64,000 nucleotides of DNA from Dendrophyllia cribrosa (Eukaryota; Cnidaria; Anthozoa; Scleractinia; Dendrophylliidae), in the NCBI GenBank assembly GCA_024195265.1, contig JAJLRJ010000005.1, forward strand, positions 24,842,355 to 24,906,354. Reading direction: 5' to 3'. Below, one piece after another: positions 1-12,349 of the stretch. Both the position numbers and the translations under genes were made by a program. Every line of letters starts with the position of its first letter. The stretch's first letter is position 1. Under the pieces are notes generated by a model, which worked only from the letters and a program-made list of their open reading frames with translations, ran no database searches and was not told the origin of the DNA.

Positions 1-427
1 CATGTATGTATAATGGATGCAGGCAATTCGATAAACCAATCAGGACTCAAAAAATGAAGCAAATACACCTCGCGGAAACCAAGGATGGAAAAATGTGTGC
101 AAACAAGTCATGATTGGTTTTGGTTTTACTTCTGATTGGTTGAAAAAATGGCGCAAGATTTCTTAGCCAATCACAAGCTGAGCAATGCAAAACCAAAGCA
201 ATCACAAATTAAAATTAATTACTTTCAAGACTCATTTGAAAACTGCTCTTAATGAGTGATCTCCTCCATGGTACATTTGTCTAAAGCATAATATAAAATT
301 ATTGTCACAACTTTTTGTAGCATGCCAATCATTTAATTATTGGATCGTACCCCAGGCATTTTTCACTCATTCTGCACAGTTTACCTTCTTGTAAATCTAA
401 TATTACAATCATGTTGTTAGCTTGCAG

Positions 428-966
428 GGATGCAGAAGCAGCAGAGAAAGCCATAAAAGTACTCAATGAGGAATTTCCACAAGCCAAGGGTAAATTTGCA
501 ATCGTATATTAATACAGACACCAACTGTAGTCTCCTATAAATGGCAAATGGAAACCCTTAAAGTGCCAGTTCAATGAAAATTGACCTCTTTCTTTTTGCT
601 ATTTTTTTGGCTTAGAGTAACTCTTTGGAGTCCAAAATACTCTTTGATTGGAAAAAAATCTACTTACCTCTGTTAATATAAAAATTTTACGCTCTGAAAA
701 TCACATGTGACAAAAACATAATTAAAAATATACACATGTATGATTTAAAAAATCTTAGAATTTTATGGGTTAGGTAGATTGATTGGTTGTATTGACGGTT
801 GAAAACAGCTATGCATAGCAAGTACATTTTTTGTAGACATACACGTACATTGTAAGTTTATCCAGTTCAACATGCGTCAGGTTGATTAACTACATGACTG
901 TACAAAGATTGACATTTCCGAGTGTTTGTCTTGTGCTCCAAGAGCAGACCCCCAGCTCTCCCCCCC

Positions 967-1002
<36 letters not shown>

Positions 1003-4000
1003 ACCTGCATATAATGTGACATGTAGTTTACATGTACACTGTACTTGTACATGTAAATTGAATCTTTGCAAAAGAAAACATTGTAAAATATTCAAGTTAT
1101 ATCATCATGCACAAGGGAGCATGTTTTATCAGGGTTTCCAATACTGTAAAGAGAGTTCATAAGAAGTCAATACATCTAGCTGATCTAAATGAAGTTCTGC
1201 TAATTAATAGGGGACTCACAGTAATATAAATCAAAGTAATGATAAATATAAGACAAGGTGTTAGAAATCTGGATAAAACACTCTGGCAATCAACTGTTTT
1301 ATATGGCTTCTCCAACTGCATGGTCATAAATAAACAGAAACAAAAGAAATAAAAGAGCCACATGAATGTCTACATGTGCATGTATGTTAGTTAAAGTATG
1401 GGTCTTTTGAAAACCACTTTCATACCTAAGATTTTCTTTCTATCAATTTGTTGAGTTTATTTATAAAAACAATTCACCGGCACATTCATAAAAAAGACAT
1501 TGTCATGAATAACTGTACTTATTGTCTCCTGACCTCTTTTTTTTTATAGATTGAACTAAGAAAGCACTGACTGAGTTTATTTAATTTTCTGCAATCTATT
1601 ACAGCTGTACACTTAATTATTTTCACTGATGGACATCTTTTCTATCCTTATGTTTCAATCAGTTGAGTTTATGGAGCTCGACCTTGGAAGCCTTAGTTCT
1701 GTTAGGAAATTTGTAACAGATTTCAAGAAGAAAGGACTTCCTCTTCACATCCTAGTGAACAATGCAGGGATCATGTTTCCACCTTATGGAACAACTGAAG
1801 ATGGATTTGAGCTTCAACTTGGAGTAAACCATCTAGGGCCTTTTGCTCTGACAAATCTGCTCTTAGATGACTTGATCAAGCAAGTGATACATAATATATC
1901 CAGTTTTGTGCAAAAGTACATGTAATGCAAACAAATTATGAGAATTTCATTCTTTGTTCTCGCGAACATTCCTCGAAAGTTTGATTGAAAATTTGAGTGA
2001 AATTTCATGGCATTTACAGTAGAGTGATATTTTGCTGAAACAAAGGGCGATATTTCATCACATTTTTGGGACCTCATCCCAAAATTTGCAGTATCAGCGA
2101 AAATGTCGCCAGGCAGTACACAATATTTCACTAGGCACTGAATGGCAGTTCATAAGCATTAAAAAATGGCAAAGTTCTCCAAGCGAATGATACAATTGAC
2201 CAGCTATATTAATATCTTACGCGAAAATTACTGAGCATATTTTGCATGATTGCCATTAGAGTGCTTGAAATCAAATGACCAGATCAGATGTAAATTCGTT
2301 GTGCTCTGATTAATACCAGCCATTGCTATGGCATCAAACAATGACAAGGCCACGCAGAGACTGAGGTTACAGTGGGAAACATCATGTGTTGGTATACACT
2401 GAACATGGCGTTTTCGGGAAATTAAGTATCAAGCGACTGAGTCACAACTAGTTTTAGAAGTGCAATGGGGATCAAATAAACAATTTTGTTTACCACAAAG
2501 AATATCCAGGTGAGTTTGATAGAACAGTTGGTTAAGTTGATCGTAACCTTAAAGTGCCCATCACCCCTAGAAAGTTGTTTTCAGAATCAACTCTATGTAC
2601 ATCGAATAGTTAAATTGTAAACTATTTCTAGTATTGAACGTCGTGTTAGTGAGTTATAGAGATTTAAATTTACAAATTGCTAATTAGATGACGTCAACCC
2701 AGGAATCATTTATTATACAACTACTTGTTTTCACCTCCAAGTAATATTTTTTACTAATCAATTGATTATCCACAGTTTATTTTAAGTATTTTTCAAATTA
2801 ATTATCCTCAAGCTGTAAACTACGCATTGTAAATTGGCGTAGAAATAATGGCAAATTCCCGGGTTGACGTCATCTGATTAGCATTTTGTAAATTCATATC
2901 TCTATAACTCATAAACGCGACGTTCAAAACAAGAAATATTTTACCATTCAACTGTTCAATGTACATAGAGTTGATTCTGAAAATAACTTTCTAGGGGTGA
3001 TAGGCACTTTAAGCCTCATCAAACAGATTTCAGTTGTGTTTCACTCCGGCACAAGAGAATTAAGAAGATTCATATTTCAATCACAGCATTTAAACTTTGC
3101 TCGAAATGCGTGGAGAACAGAATGAAAGTTTGCTCGAAAGATTTGCAAGGAATTTTCGGGGCGAGTGATTTTTCGCTCAAATTATCGCCATGAAATTTTG
3201 AGCACAGGCAAATATCGTTTTTAAAAATTTGCGTGGATTGAAACAATTGGCATGCCGAAAATGTGGCGAAATATAAGGCGCAATTTCATTTCAAGCCAAA
3301 TTTATTCAAAAAGACCCAAAAAGCAGGAAATTCATTGAAATTACATGACGTGTATGTTTGCATTACTTTTGCACAATACTGTACATATACTACATACATG
3401 TATTCATATGAAATGACTCAGCATATAACATGTAAATTGCCTGTGAGTGACTTGTATTACGATTTACTCCCTTTTAAAGTGAATTACATATTAATTGTTA
3501 TACAGTGTATGGTACATGTGTTTAAACTTCTGTTTACATTTGCAAAATTCATTACATACTGATACTTAACAACATTTTCTTTTTTTTCCCTCTTCATGTT
3601 CTTAAAAATTTATTTTTTCAATATAACTGTACTTACAGGAAATAATTATCATAACTGATCATATTTTTGCAGGTCAGGTTCACATGAAAGATGCTCCAGA
3701 ATTGTCACATTGTCCTCAGAAGCACATGGACCAGGCACTATTAATTTTGATGACCTGCAGTGCAAGTATGTGAACATACACTGTACAAATACTGACTTCT
3801 GTTGGCTATATACTAGGTTTTCAGGATTACAAGCAACAGGAAGGGGAGAGGGGGAGAGGGGGTTATGTCAGCTTAGCCTGCGAAATTTCAGAACATAATA
3901 GGCAAAGCAAGTCAAATTTGGGTAACAAGCCCTTAGAAAAGGAAAAGAAAAACAGAAAGTTGTTTTGTTTTAGTCCCCACAAATGAACTTATGAAAATTT

Positions 4001-5199
4001 TGGTTAAATTCATTTGAAAATGCAATGTAATAAAATAAGAATAAAATAAGGGTTAATTTCACTTCAACCACGTTAGCAGGGGCATAGCCAGGAGTTTTTC
4101 AGAGGTATGCACAATCAATTTTCAAACACCCCCCTACCTTCCATAACTTGTGGGCTGCAAACATAAATGTTCGATCACCAAGAGTCTTCTACGACTTAGC
4201 AGAACGATACTGTAGTACTGTGAGTAGCTCCTTTCTGTTTCCTTTGTAGGAACTATTACTCACCCTATCTGGGTTATAGCCAGAGCAAGGTAGCAAACAT
4301 ATTGTTTACATATGAGCTGGATAAGCGCTTGAAGGAACAGAACAGCCCAGTCACAGCCAATGTTATTCACCCTGGAGTGGTCAACACAGACTTGTTCCAG
4401 TATACTCCCTGGATTATAAGAGTGCCCCAGAATCTGTTGGCATACTTCTTTTTCATGGTAAGTACTATACACTGTGCGTGGGATTAGGCAAGGAATAGGT
4501 GCATTAATTTTCAACTATACTGGGAGCACACTCATGTTTGGGACTCTACTCCATTGTGAGAATGAGTTGACAAGCAAAGCAAGGAAACTGGGGCACCCAG
4601 CCCCATCCCCACCCATCTTCTCACCATCTCATTGTTGTGGGTTTGGGGCATGTGCACATGAGACCCCAAACTTTCAAGCTGGTCAGATGTTTGAAACCTG
4701 ATCTAAGCCTCAACCTCATTTCCAGGGTCTCTGTTCAGCTTTGAGAGAGTACCCAGGAAACAAGGTTGTTGTAAGCCCTTGTATGTACCCTAAGGCATTG
4801 TAGTCACTTCCCCCACATTGCGTTACTTCATACAGGCACACATAAATGGGTAACGGCAAACAAAATGCTTGGAGATGGAACCTTACGGTGAACTAGCACT
4901 TCATGCCCGGAGGGGGGGGGGGGGGGGTTGGGCAGGAGTATAATATTCCTAGTTGCTTTATGATATGAAAACTGAAGTTAAGTAATCCCAATGGACCTAA
5001 ACATATTGATTTGTTGCAGACCCCCAAGCAAGGGGCAGACAACAGTCTTTACGTGGCCTTATCTCCTGAGTTAGAAGGTACTGGGGGACAATACTTTGTT
5101 AACTGTCTACCGGCACAGTCTTCAGACGAATCATACAAAGAGGAGGTTCAAAAAAGGCTCTGGAAAGTCAGTTGTGAACTGACAGGCATTCCTCAATGA
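428..5199 (+). CDS. Short-chain dehydrogenase/reductase, retinol-dehydrogenase-like (five 3' exons)
   Basis: This is a multi-exon gene whose 5' end lies left of the window. Exons read as 428-489, 1663-1879, 3673-3765, 4250-4457 and 5020-5199 (stop TGA), and reading phase is kept across all four junctions. The SDR family uses NAD(P)(H) to reduce or oxidise retinoids and other carbonyls. Visible signatures are the NNAG motif in exon 2 (LVNNAGIMF), the SRIVTLSS strand with its catalytic Ser in exon 3, and the YSQSK active site (Tyr-x3-Lys) followed by [12 protein letters not shown] in exon 4. The last exon carries the TPKQGA...[10 protein letters not shown] segment typical of RDH11-14-like proteins. 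The N-terminal TGxxxGxG cofactor motif is not in the window. The second intron fits only a GC donor (GCAAGT at 1880). The family call is firm; the exact subfamily is not. Confidence 0.88.
490..1662 (+). other. SDR intron with a poly-C tract
   Basis: This intron is bounded by GT at 490 and AG at 1662. It contains an almost pure C run at about 955-1001. I see no gene or recognisable mobile element in the rest. Confidence 0.6.
2553..3008. mobile_element. piggyBac-like MITE (TTAA target duplication)
   Basis: This is a 456-bp foldback element inside the second SDR intron. The ends AGTGCCCATCACCCCTAGAA and its near-complement (...TTCTAGGGGTGATAGGCACT) are inverted, and the similarity continues inward for well over 100 bp on each side. 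It is flanked by TTAA at 2549-2552 and 3009-3012, which is the target duplication of piggyBac elements. It has no coding capacity. Confidence 0.7.
4912..4927 (+). repeat. Poly-G tract
   Basis: A run of 16 G in the last SDR intron. It is one of several homopolymer G/C tracts in the window. Confidence 0.8.
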
Positions 5200-5265
5200 C
5201 TCAGTCTGTCATAATGCCTTTTAGATCTTTGAGAACAATAATGTGGAATTCGTATTTGCAAATGC

Positions 5266-5271
5266 AATAAA
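5266..5271 (+). promoter_or_regulatory. Poly(A) signal of the SDR gene
   Basis: AATAAA lies about 67 bases after the TGA stop of the dehydrogenase gene. It is the only canonical signal close downstream, and the placement fits a short 3' UTR. Confidence 0.5.
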
Positions 5272-5397
5272 CTGCTCGTCAGTAAGAATATTCTAGGTTT
5301 AAATTGGGTAATTAAAAATAAAAGAATAATAATTATTGTTTTTATTGTATTAAAACACGTCATATCTGGTGATAAATAAAGAGAGAATGTTCATCGT

Positions 5398-5478
5398 CCC
5401 CGACAGGATATCGAACCTGCACTATTGCGTACACGAGTCCGATGCTGTAACCACTTGTGGCGCACTAGACCATATGCT
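5398..5478 (-). other. tRNA-derived SINE-like sequence
   Basis: On the minus strand there is an A-box-like TGGTCTAGTGCGC and, about 40 bases on, a B-box-like GGTTCGATATCC. The pair has the spacing of an RNA polymerase III promoter. The sequence does not fold into a convincing full tRNA, so a tRNA-derived SINE relic is more likely than a tRNA gene. Confidence 0.3.
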
Positions 5479-5610
5479 AGGTTCATATAAGAACCTATCT
5501 TTTTTCAAACTCAATAATTCATGAAGAAAATACAAAGGAAATTAATGTTTAATGAGTGTTTGGAAATCAGATGAAACACTCCTCATTTTTGCATCCTTAA
5601 TTTCTCCTAT

Positions 5611-5769
5611 TTTGTAATATATCAAACATTCGACACAGTATTTCATCACAAGATCAAACACCTCGAAGTTCGTCAAAATACTCCGCTGCGCGTCGTATTT
5701 TGCGCGACTCTCTTCTCAGTGTTTGATCTTGTGATGAAACACTGTCTCATGTTTGATATATTACAAAAA
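5611..5769. repeat. Short foldback element
   Basis: The outer arms TTTTGTAATATATCAAACA and TGTTTGATATATTACAAAA and the inner arms around ATTTCATCACAAGATCAAACAC and its complement make a hairpin-forming inverted repeat about 160 bp long. No coding capacity. Confidence 0.6.
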
Positions 5770-6497
5770 AAATGTTAGCTCCAAGGATTTTGAAATAGTA
5801 ATTTTAAAATAAATAAATAATTAGCAATTTATTTGTAAAGCCTCTTTTCTCAATGACTGCATGATACACCTTTATCATAGACTAAATGGCGACCGATTAA
5901 TTATTCTATTATATTCATCCTAATGAGCTCCACTGCATAGCCTCGTCAGCATGTGCAAAATTAAAAAACATACGTATATAAAAATAAAAATAAAATGGCC
6001 ATTATTTATTAATCAAAGGCTGCTGTAAGCCAACTCGTGATTACGAAACGCACAGATAAAATATTCTTCATGGAAAATTGTCTTTTAAAACTGACTTTGC
6101 TGGAGCCATAATTACTGCAGTAAGTGGGTCGACACGGCAGCTTCATAAAATGGAACGCTTTTTTTGTCGGTCAATCGGCAAAAATCTCTGTTTGTTGCAT
6201 TTTCGCGCGTTTAAGATTTGGACAATGAGAAAAACAATAGTAACACAGGAAAAGGACGTTGTAAAGTGGAATTGAAGGCTCCGAGGTTAAGTAAATTACA
6301 ATTATTAAAGAATTTTTGTAACACGTGAAATTGACTACTTAACAAATATATTCCATTTCATTTGCCGTGCGTCTATTCATTTATAGATCACAGATGACGT
6401 CAAAGTGTGCTAAGACAAAAGTGGCCAGCGAGCCTGAGGCGAGTTGGGCACTGATGTTCTTACCGCATTTTGACGTCTTCTGTGACTCGTGGCGAGC

Positions 6498-6821
6498 CCG
6501 GGAGGACTCCTAGATAAAAATGACGGGGGTGCTCGTCGGAAATTTTCGATAAACACCCTAAAAGGTATCAGAATGTCGTTTGATTGGCGTGGCTCAACTG
6601 AATTCTTGCCCCTAAGAGGTACCAATTCTAAAACAAAAAAAAAATGTCATATTCTGTCATATTTTTTTCGGCTCAATACCCTAAAAGGTACCGCGATAAT
6701 TCTAACGGTGGTCATTTTAGATTTTAGCACCCTAAGCGATACCAATCCGTACGACAAGCACCCCATCATTTTTATATGGAAGTACCCCTCCCCCCCCCCC
6801 CCCTCCCCGGCGGGGGGGGGG
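6498..6821. mobile_element. Inverted-repeat insertion with GGCGAGC duplication
   Basis: A 324-bp insertion is present in unit A but absent from the matching place in unit B (near 14367) and unit C (near 25290). GGCGAGC flanks both sides (6491-6497 and 6822-6828). Its ends are imperfect inverted repeats around ATAAAAATGA-GGGG-TGCT. Inside it carries repeats of the type CCCTAAAAGGTACC. It ends in poly-C/poly-G runs. The family is not recognised. Confidence 0.5.
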
Positions 6822-7094
6822 GGCGAGCGGATTGCAGGTCATTTAGTAGGTTCACATTTGCATACTACTTGGATCACAATGTCGAGAACGTCCTGTGGGA
6901 TGATAGAGAAAGATGGCAACCATTTTTTGACAGGCACGTTTACCCAAATTTTAAACTTTCTACTTTAGTAAATTGACGTTTCAACGGAAAATGTTAACAT
7001 TCATTTAAAGGATAAATTGTAAGGATTGTATCATACATGTATCTACAAAGAAAACGTTAGAACCACAATGGTCGTTAAAGCTGGTTTTATTTCT

Positions 7095-7146
7095 CATTCA
7101 TTCATCCATCCATCCATCCATTCATCCATTCATTCATTCATTCATT
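7095..7146 (+). repeat. CATT/CATC microsatellite
   Basis: A tetranucleotide tract just 3' of cysteine-rich gene A (the gene is on the minus strand). Equivalent tracts sit at about 14842-14905 and 25552-25580 in the sister units, so it predates the duplication. Confidence 0.75.
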
Positions 7147-7241
7147 TAGTTTTTACTTTTACAATGTCAATTGTTAAACTGATTCACTGATGATGCAACT
7201 TCGTATCGTCAGCACACATTTCATTGACGAAATACACTTCT

Positions 7242-7695
7242 TCAATGCGACTTGCAATGGTAGGATTCGCAATCACAGGTGCAGGGTTTACATATTGTGC
7301 CAGTAGGGCACGTGTTGGCCACACATAATTGTTGTATGCTGGGGCAAAATGAATGGTATTGACATCCATTGTCGCAACCACGATTATAAACTCTTAACTC
7401 TGCAATTAAACAAGAAATAAAACATACGTTTCATGTTTTGCTTGAAACAAAAGTACATCATTTCTTTGTTTGCAGCTTAGAATTGGTTTTGTTAGTTTGC
7501 CCACACCTACTTATTTAAAAGTTATTTGTTTTGTTGCAGTTAACTTTATGTTCTGAGTGTGATGTCCGTCTTGGTTCAGTTGTAACTGGTGGGTCGTTTT
7601 ATTCATAGGTTGTTTCACATTTATTATAGTCTAGTACACGACTCCTCAAGCATGTTTAAATTGCTTTAAATACTGATCGTGTTTAAATAAAGGAT

Positions 7696-7757
<62 letters not shown>

Positions 7758-7800
7758 ACTACTGCTACTGCTGCTGCTACTGCTACTGCTACTACTACTA

Positions 7801-7832
<32 letters not shown>

Positions 7833-8685
7833 ACTACTACTAACATTAAAAGAGATACATATCTTTTCTCACTCTTTTCAAACGAAGATAGATGCAAAGT
7901 CATCCCAAATATTGTTTGAGTCTTTTAGATGACAATAATTCGGCAAGTAAGGTGTCGGGGGAAACTGAGGATATCTTAGTTGTTTCTTTAGATTCCATCT
8001 ACGAAGATCAATTTGTACTTACCTAACTGAGACTCGTACTGTGGAAATTAAAAGAAATTAAAATAAGTAAACATATATAAAAGTTTTGTCTTTGCAAAAC
8101 AGTTAAATTTACTTTCATTGGGAACAGTTGTCTCTTGCACACCTTATGTACAAGCTGGCGAAATAAAAACCTCTGCAAAGATTTTCCCGATTTCTTAACG
8201 AACATGCTAAAATGGAAACTTCTTAGTTCTGATAAACAATTATCCTGTTATGGCCATAAAGAAACTTCAAGTACATTTCGGATTACCAAGGGGCAAAGTT
8301 TGTATATGAACGGCATTCAAGTTTTGCGGGTTTTGGGAATTTTTGTTAACTTCATGTACCCCACCCTCTTTTTTCCTTCCCGAAGGGAAAAGAAAGCCCA
8401 CAATGAAAGTTAACTTGTGGTCATTGTTTTGATTTTGTATGTCCAAGGATCCTTTTTTTAAGGCTAAAAAGGCGAGTGGTGCATGCAGTGGCGCGGGGGA
8501 CAATTTTTGTAGTTGACGCATGTTTCAGTCCTTCTCGCTCGTCTACAGCATTTAAATTATGATTGAAGAAAAAGCCGGAAATTGCAAGAGATGTGTAAAA
8601 AAACTTACGAAAAGACGGCAAGACATACCGGAGCAGCCAAAACACACGCCAAGGAGGCTAATATCAGAATGGCAGCAGTCTTCAT
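7242..8685 (-). CDS. Secreted cysteine-rich peptide, copy A (3 coding exons)
   Basis: The coding exons on the minus strand are 8629-8685 (signal peptide), 8023-8038 (a 16-nt microexon) and 7242-7399 (cysteine domain), 231 nt in total. All junctions have GT/AG signals: donors GTATGT and GTAAGT, acceptors TGTAG, CACAG and TGCAG. Exon 1 starts MKTAAILILASL and is a clear secretory signal. The last exon holds ten cysteines spaced C-x3-C-x5-C-x6-C-x4-C-x5-C-x2-C-x-C-x-C-x4-C, which implies five disulfides. A leader exon with donor at 9097 and a TATATA box near 9186 lies upstream. The class resembles the small cysteine-rich secreted proteins of corals, some of which are toxins, but I cannot assign a known family or activity. 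Confidence 0.75.
7695..7842 (+). repeat. CTA/CTG trinucleotide repeat
   Basis: About 148 bp of CTA and CTG triplets in the intron between the microexon and the cysteine exon of copy A. The other copies do not have it, so it expanded after duplication. Confidence 0.9.
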
Positions 8686-9185
8686 CGCACCTACACAGGT
8701 AAATAGTTTTGACAAAATAAACTCCCTTGTTTAGAGTTATTATAATTTTCTCCTCTTGCAAATAGTAGTAATCTCTAAAAAATACTTAAAAAACAATATT
8801 ATTTTACATGTTTAGTGTTTTAAGGAGATATCCTTTGGAGCTCGGTCACCATCGGCGTTATCAGCTGCACTAAGTTCGTGGTTTTGAAACTTTCCCGGTA
8901 ACCGTTCTTTAAACAGTTTGTCCGCACTCATGCAGTTGTCACAACTGTACCGATGAGATAGATTGGACGTTGCAGCCTGATACGGAACCAGTGTCGCATA
9001 TGACCGGAAAACTTGTACCCCCAAAATTTCGATATGAATTAAATGATTTGCTGACAAGTGAATAAAAAACCGTGCTAATTGTTAAATTTATACCTACCGG
9101 TTCAGAAATTTTACTTAAGGCCGTATTCCGTACTTCTGTAGCACTGACAATCTTGAATATACAGATGCCATGGACAGCACCATCC

Positions 9186-9191
9186 TATATA
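9186..9191 (-). promoter_or_regulatory. TATA box of cysteine-rich gene A
   Basis: GGTATATAGG on the minus strand lies about 90 bases upstream of the leader-exon donor (GTAGGTA at 9091-9097). The same arrangement is kept in copy B (near 18675), and a weaker version occurs in copy C (near 29003). Confidence 0.5.
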
Positions 9192-9366
9192 CCCTGCTGG
9201 TGTTGTCAATATCATCATCTGTTGTTAAGATGACTAGGCAAAAACAAAAACGTTTTATAGATTGTGAAAGAATCTTAGGCATTGTTCCAAAAAAAACATG
9301 CTTATCCATTTCGTGACGTCAACAAACATTTTAAATTGAAATTACCACTGGGGAATAAATGACTTA

Positions 9367-9789
9367 GGGGCCGATTACATGGCGAATTTCAGCCCGGGCT
9401 GAGATTTCAGCCCGGTCAACCGGGCTGAAATTTCGTTGTGATTACATGACAAATTTCAGCCCGGGCTGACATTTCAGCCCGGGCGCCAAGTTTGAAATTA
9501 CGCGGGAAGATTGATAACGATAATCAAAATGGCGTCGAAGATTCGACTGCGCGTGCCCAAATTCACTTTTCAGCCCGGGCTGAAATTCTGATGCGATTAC
9601 ATGGCGAATTTCAGCCCGTTTGTTGCTTCTGAAACCGGGCTGGAATTTTCAGCCCGGGCTGAAACTTTGTTCATGTAATCGCTAACTTCATTTTAAGAGG
9701 ATTTATTTCGGAAGCCGGGCTGAAATCTCAGCCCGGTCAACCGGGCTGAAATCTCAGCCCGGGCTGAAATTCGCCATGTAATCGGCCCC
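9367..9789. mobile_element. PIF/Harbinger-like MITE with TTA duplication
   Basis: A 423-bp element with inverted ends beginning GGGGCCGATTACATGG, flanked by TTA at 9364-9366 and 9790-9792. Its interior is built from repeated palindromes of TTTCAGCCCGGGCTGAAA type. Unit B has the exact empty site (GACTTATGG near 18851), which defines both boundaries. A 3-bp TWA target and a GGG-type end are typical of PIF/Harbinger non-autonomous elements. Confidence 0.75.
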
Positions 9790-9792
9790 TTA

Positions 9793-12080
9793 TGGATCGA
9801 GAAGAAAATGTTGTTTATTTCAACTTCCTTTAAAGGTATATGTAAATTGGTTCCATGTTATTAATGTTTTTATAGTTAGTGTTAGACATACCAAATGCCG
9901 GCATGGCGAAGACGTTTGTGTTTAGTAATTATTCCATACTAACTGTTGCTGTCAGTCAAATGACTGCGCAAAATCCCACGTTAATCATTACTTAATGTTA
10001 TCGGCTTGAGAAAGTACTAAATAGATCTAATGAGTTTGCTGACGAACGTGGGACCTCACAGATCGTTTTGCAGATCTGCACAAACATGAACTGACAAGTT
10101 CCTGCAAAATCATTTTTGCTTAAATTATGTTTGTTTGTTTGTTTTTATATACACGGGAGTTTTACAGCAATTTATTTATTGGAAAAACAATTTGGGAAAC
10201 AACATTGATTGCAAGGGGGCGTTTTCACAATCGGTGGGGTGTTTGTTCTTCATCATTTACCGCAACGAAAAGTTGTTTGTTCGTGTGTTCAGTTTTTGGA
10301 AAAGAGAAATAACACAGTATAAGCATTAATGGCGCTAATGGCTATATACCCAATGTTGTTCACTAAAGGCGAGATGCAGTCAGACTGTATCGTAGTGGCA
10401 GTGAAAAGAATACACGAATATCATCAACGGAGTCATTATATATTAGATCGGATATTGAACTAGTGTAAGGTACGTATTGGGGAAATATTACTCGAGTTCT
10501 TTTTTCCCATAAACTTACAGAAGAAGAGCGAGACAAATATTCCCCAATACGGGCCTAACAATCTAGTTCCATAAAGTTTTTATTATAAAGGATTTTGAAA
10601 AATTTTGTTGACGTATCAATGCATCAAAGTTAAGCATAATGTATACTTGAAAAATGTTCCTACTTAATAGAAAACAGTTTTCTTTTGTTCAATGCTTCAA
10701 GAAAGGAATTCGGCGAAACGAGTTCGTGAGCGGTTCATCGTAGCGGTCCGTACAGCAAAATTCGGACCGCTTAGGGAACCATCCTGAATACTCCTTTTTA
10801 TCAGGGACTAGTTCCCCATTATAATAAAGTAATACATACATATTAAATTAAATGACTTGGCAAAATTAATGACTCCCATTCTGAAGTACATGTACATGTC
10901 AGCACATAAATTAGTTTATTGGCCCTCGTGTGATGTTAGCGAGCTATAAATAAAAAGGTAAATTAGGAAGATTGGAAAGAAACATATGACGTGCGTACGT
11001 TAATCAACCAGGAAGTGTTCTTCAATTCAGCACCCATCAGTTTCCTTAATGAATCAACTTAACCTTAACAACTCATCGGTTGTTCATTCACTTTGTTTAC
11101 CTTTAGTCATCATCAAGGTTAGTCATTTTGTCATACTAGCTTACAAAACAAGAACGTAACGAGAGGCGTTCCTTTGTCAGTAAAAGAAGTTGAATGTGTG
11201 GAAACTGAACCACCAAACCGATGGCCTTCTTGCATAGCTTTCAGCTGCTGCCGACAATTGGATGACTTTACAAAATTTCGTTAACTAATATCCGTCAGAA
11301 GTGCGTGTCAGCAAACACTATATAGTAAATTAGCTCGATGACTACATGTAGATGAGACCTCACTTGGAGATAAACAAAAATACGGGGCTTGCACAGATAT
11401 GGAAACATTATCACGTAAACCTTTTTGCTTAACCCTTTAACTATAACAAGAGTGCCAAAAATCAAAATTCGAGAAAAATCCCAAATTTGATTTTGTAAAA
11501 TATTGAAAAACAAATGGCACCATGCAAAAGTGCTGCCAAAGAGGTTTCATTAGAATGGTCATATCATAGGAATTCATTGAAAGACTCAAAAGTTAGAACT
11601 TTATTACATGTCTCCATTATTGACTCTGGGAGTGAAAGATTTAATCGCGTTTTGCCATGTTCACCCGGTTTGTATCAACAGTCAAAATATGTCAAGGTAG
11701 CAAAATGTCGAAAAGTGCACTTCACTGACTCGAGTCTCTGTGACACTAACATTAAGACCATATCATCATCGGTGCCATTTATATACATGTTGGTTCGCGA
11801 TTGCATGGACAATATTAATGGCTAAGATGACTTAGCAAAAAACTTTTTCGGCAACTAAACTGTAGCTTATTGACCCGTTTACGACTTCAACGAACATTGA
11901 AACAACTAGGAAATGATTAAGTACTATTTACAATATGAGTGGCGATGTTGTATCGGATTTACAATCTCGAGCCGAAGGCGAGAGATTGTGAATCCGATAC
12001 AACATTGCCACGAATATTGTAAAGTACTTATGATATTTTACACTCCATTGTTATGCAAACATTTTCTATTGTTTCTGAAA
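9793..12080. other. Duplicated non-coding stretch of unit A
   Basis: No gene is supported. The segment is closely matched by 18850-20730 in unit B. Short open frames such as 11514-11825 are not kept intact between the two copies, so I do not call them. Confidence 0.6.
11920..12028. repeat. Long perfect-looking hairpin
   Basis: The arms (AGTAC...ATATTGTAAAGTACT and the internal ATGTTGTATCGGATT with AATCCGATACAACAT) pair almost throughout 109 nt around a GCCGAAGGC centre. It could be a very short MITE or a hairpin RNA source. There is no copy at the matching place in unit B. Confidence 0.65.
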
Positions 12081-12081
12081 A

Positions 12082-12265
12082 CCGACGTGGATAAGGTTAT
12101 GTAACACACTGTTAATGAACAAGCTTTTTCTTTTTTAAACAACACCAACGTGGATTTGGTTATGTAACACACTGTTAATGATCAAGCTTTTGTTTTTTTA
12201 AACAACACCAACGTGGATAAGGTTATGTAACACTCTGTTCCTGAATAACCTTTTCTTTTTCAAAC
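12082..12265 (+). repeat. Three tandem ~62-bp repeats
   Basis: Each unit contains the string CGTGGATAAGGTTATGTAAC (or a one- or two-base variant), then CACTGTTAATGA, CAAGCTTTT and a T-rich/AAAC end. The units start near 12082, 12144 and 12207. They lie directly before the recombinase-like open frame. Confidence 0.75.
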
Positions 12266-12349
12266 AATAGTGTTTTGTGGGCGAAAAATCGAGACAAATT
12301 TGAATATTCACTTCGGTATAGCTGCTCAGCCAGAGGAGTCGTAACAAGC

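Noticed and set aside
867..1162. Frames with glycine or proline runs
   Set aside because: Translations of a poly-C/poly-G tract in an intron.
7184..7381. 65-codon minus-strand frame without cysteines
   Set aside because: It is the wrong frame of the cysteine exon of gene A; the other frame connects to the signal exon and microexon.
7646..7903. Alanine/valine-rich frame
   Set aside because: Translation of the CTA/CTG microsatellite.
11514..11825. 103-codon plus-strand frame and its partner at 20422-20667
   Set aside because: Length and frame are not conserved between the two duplicate copies and no family signal is visible.
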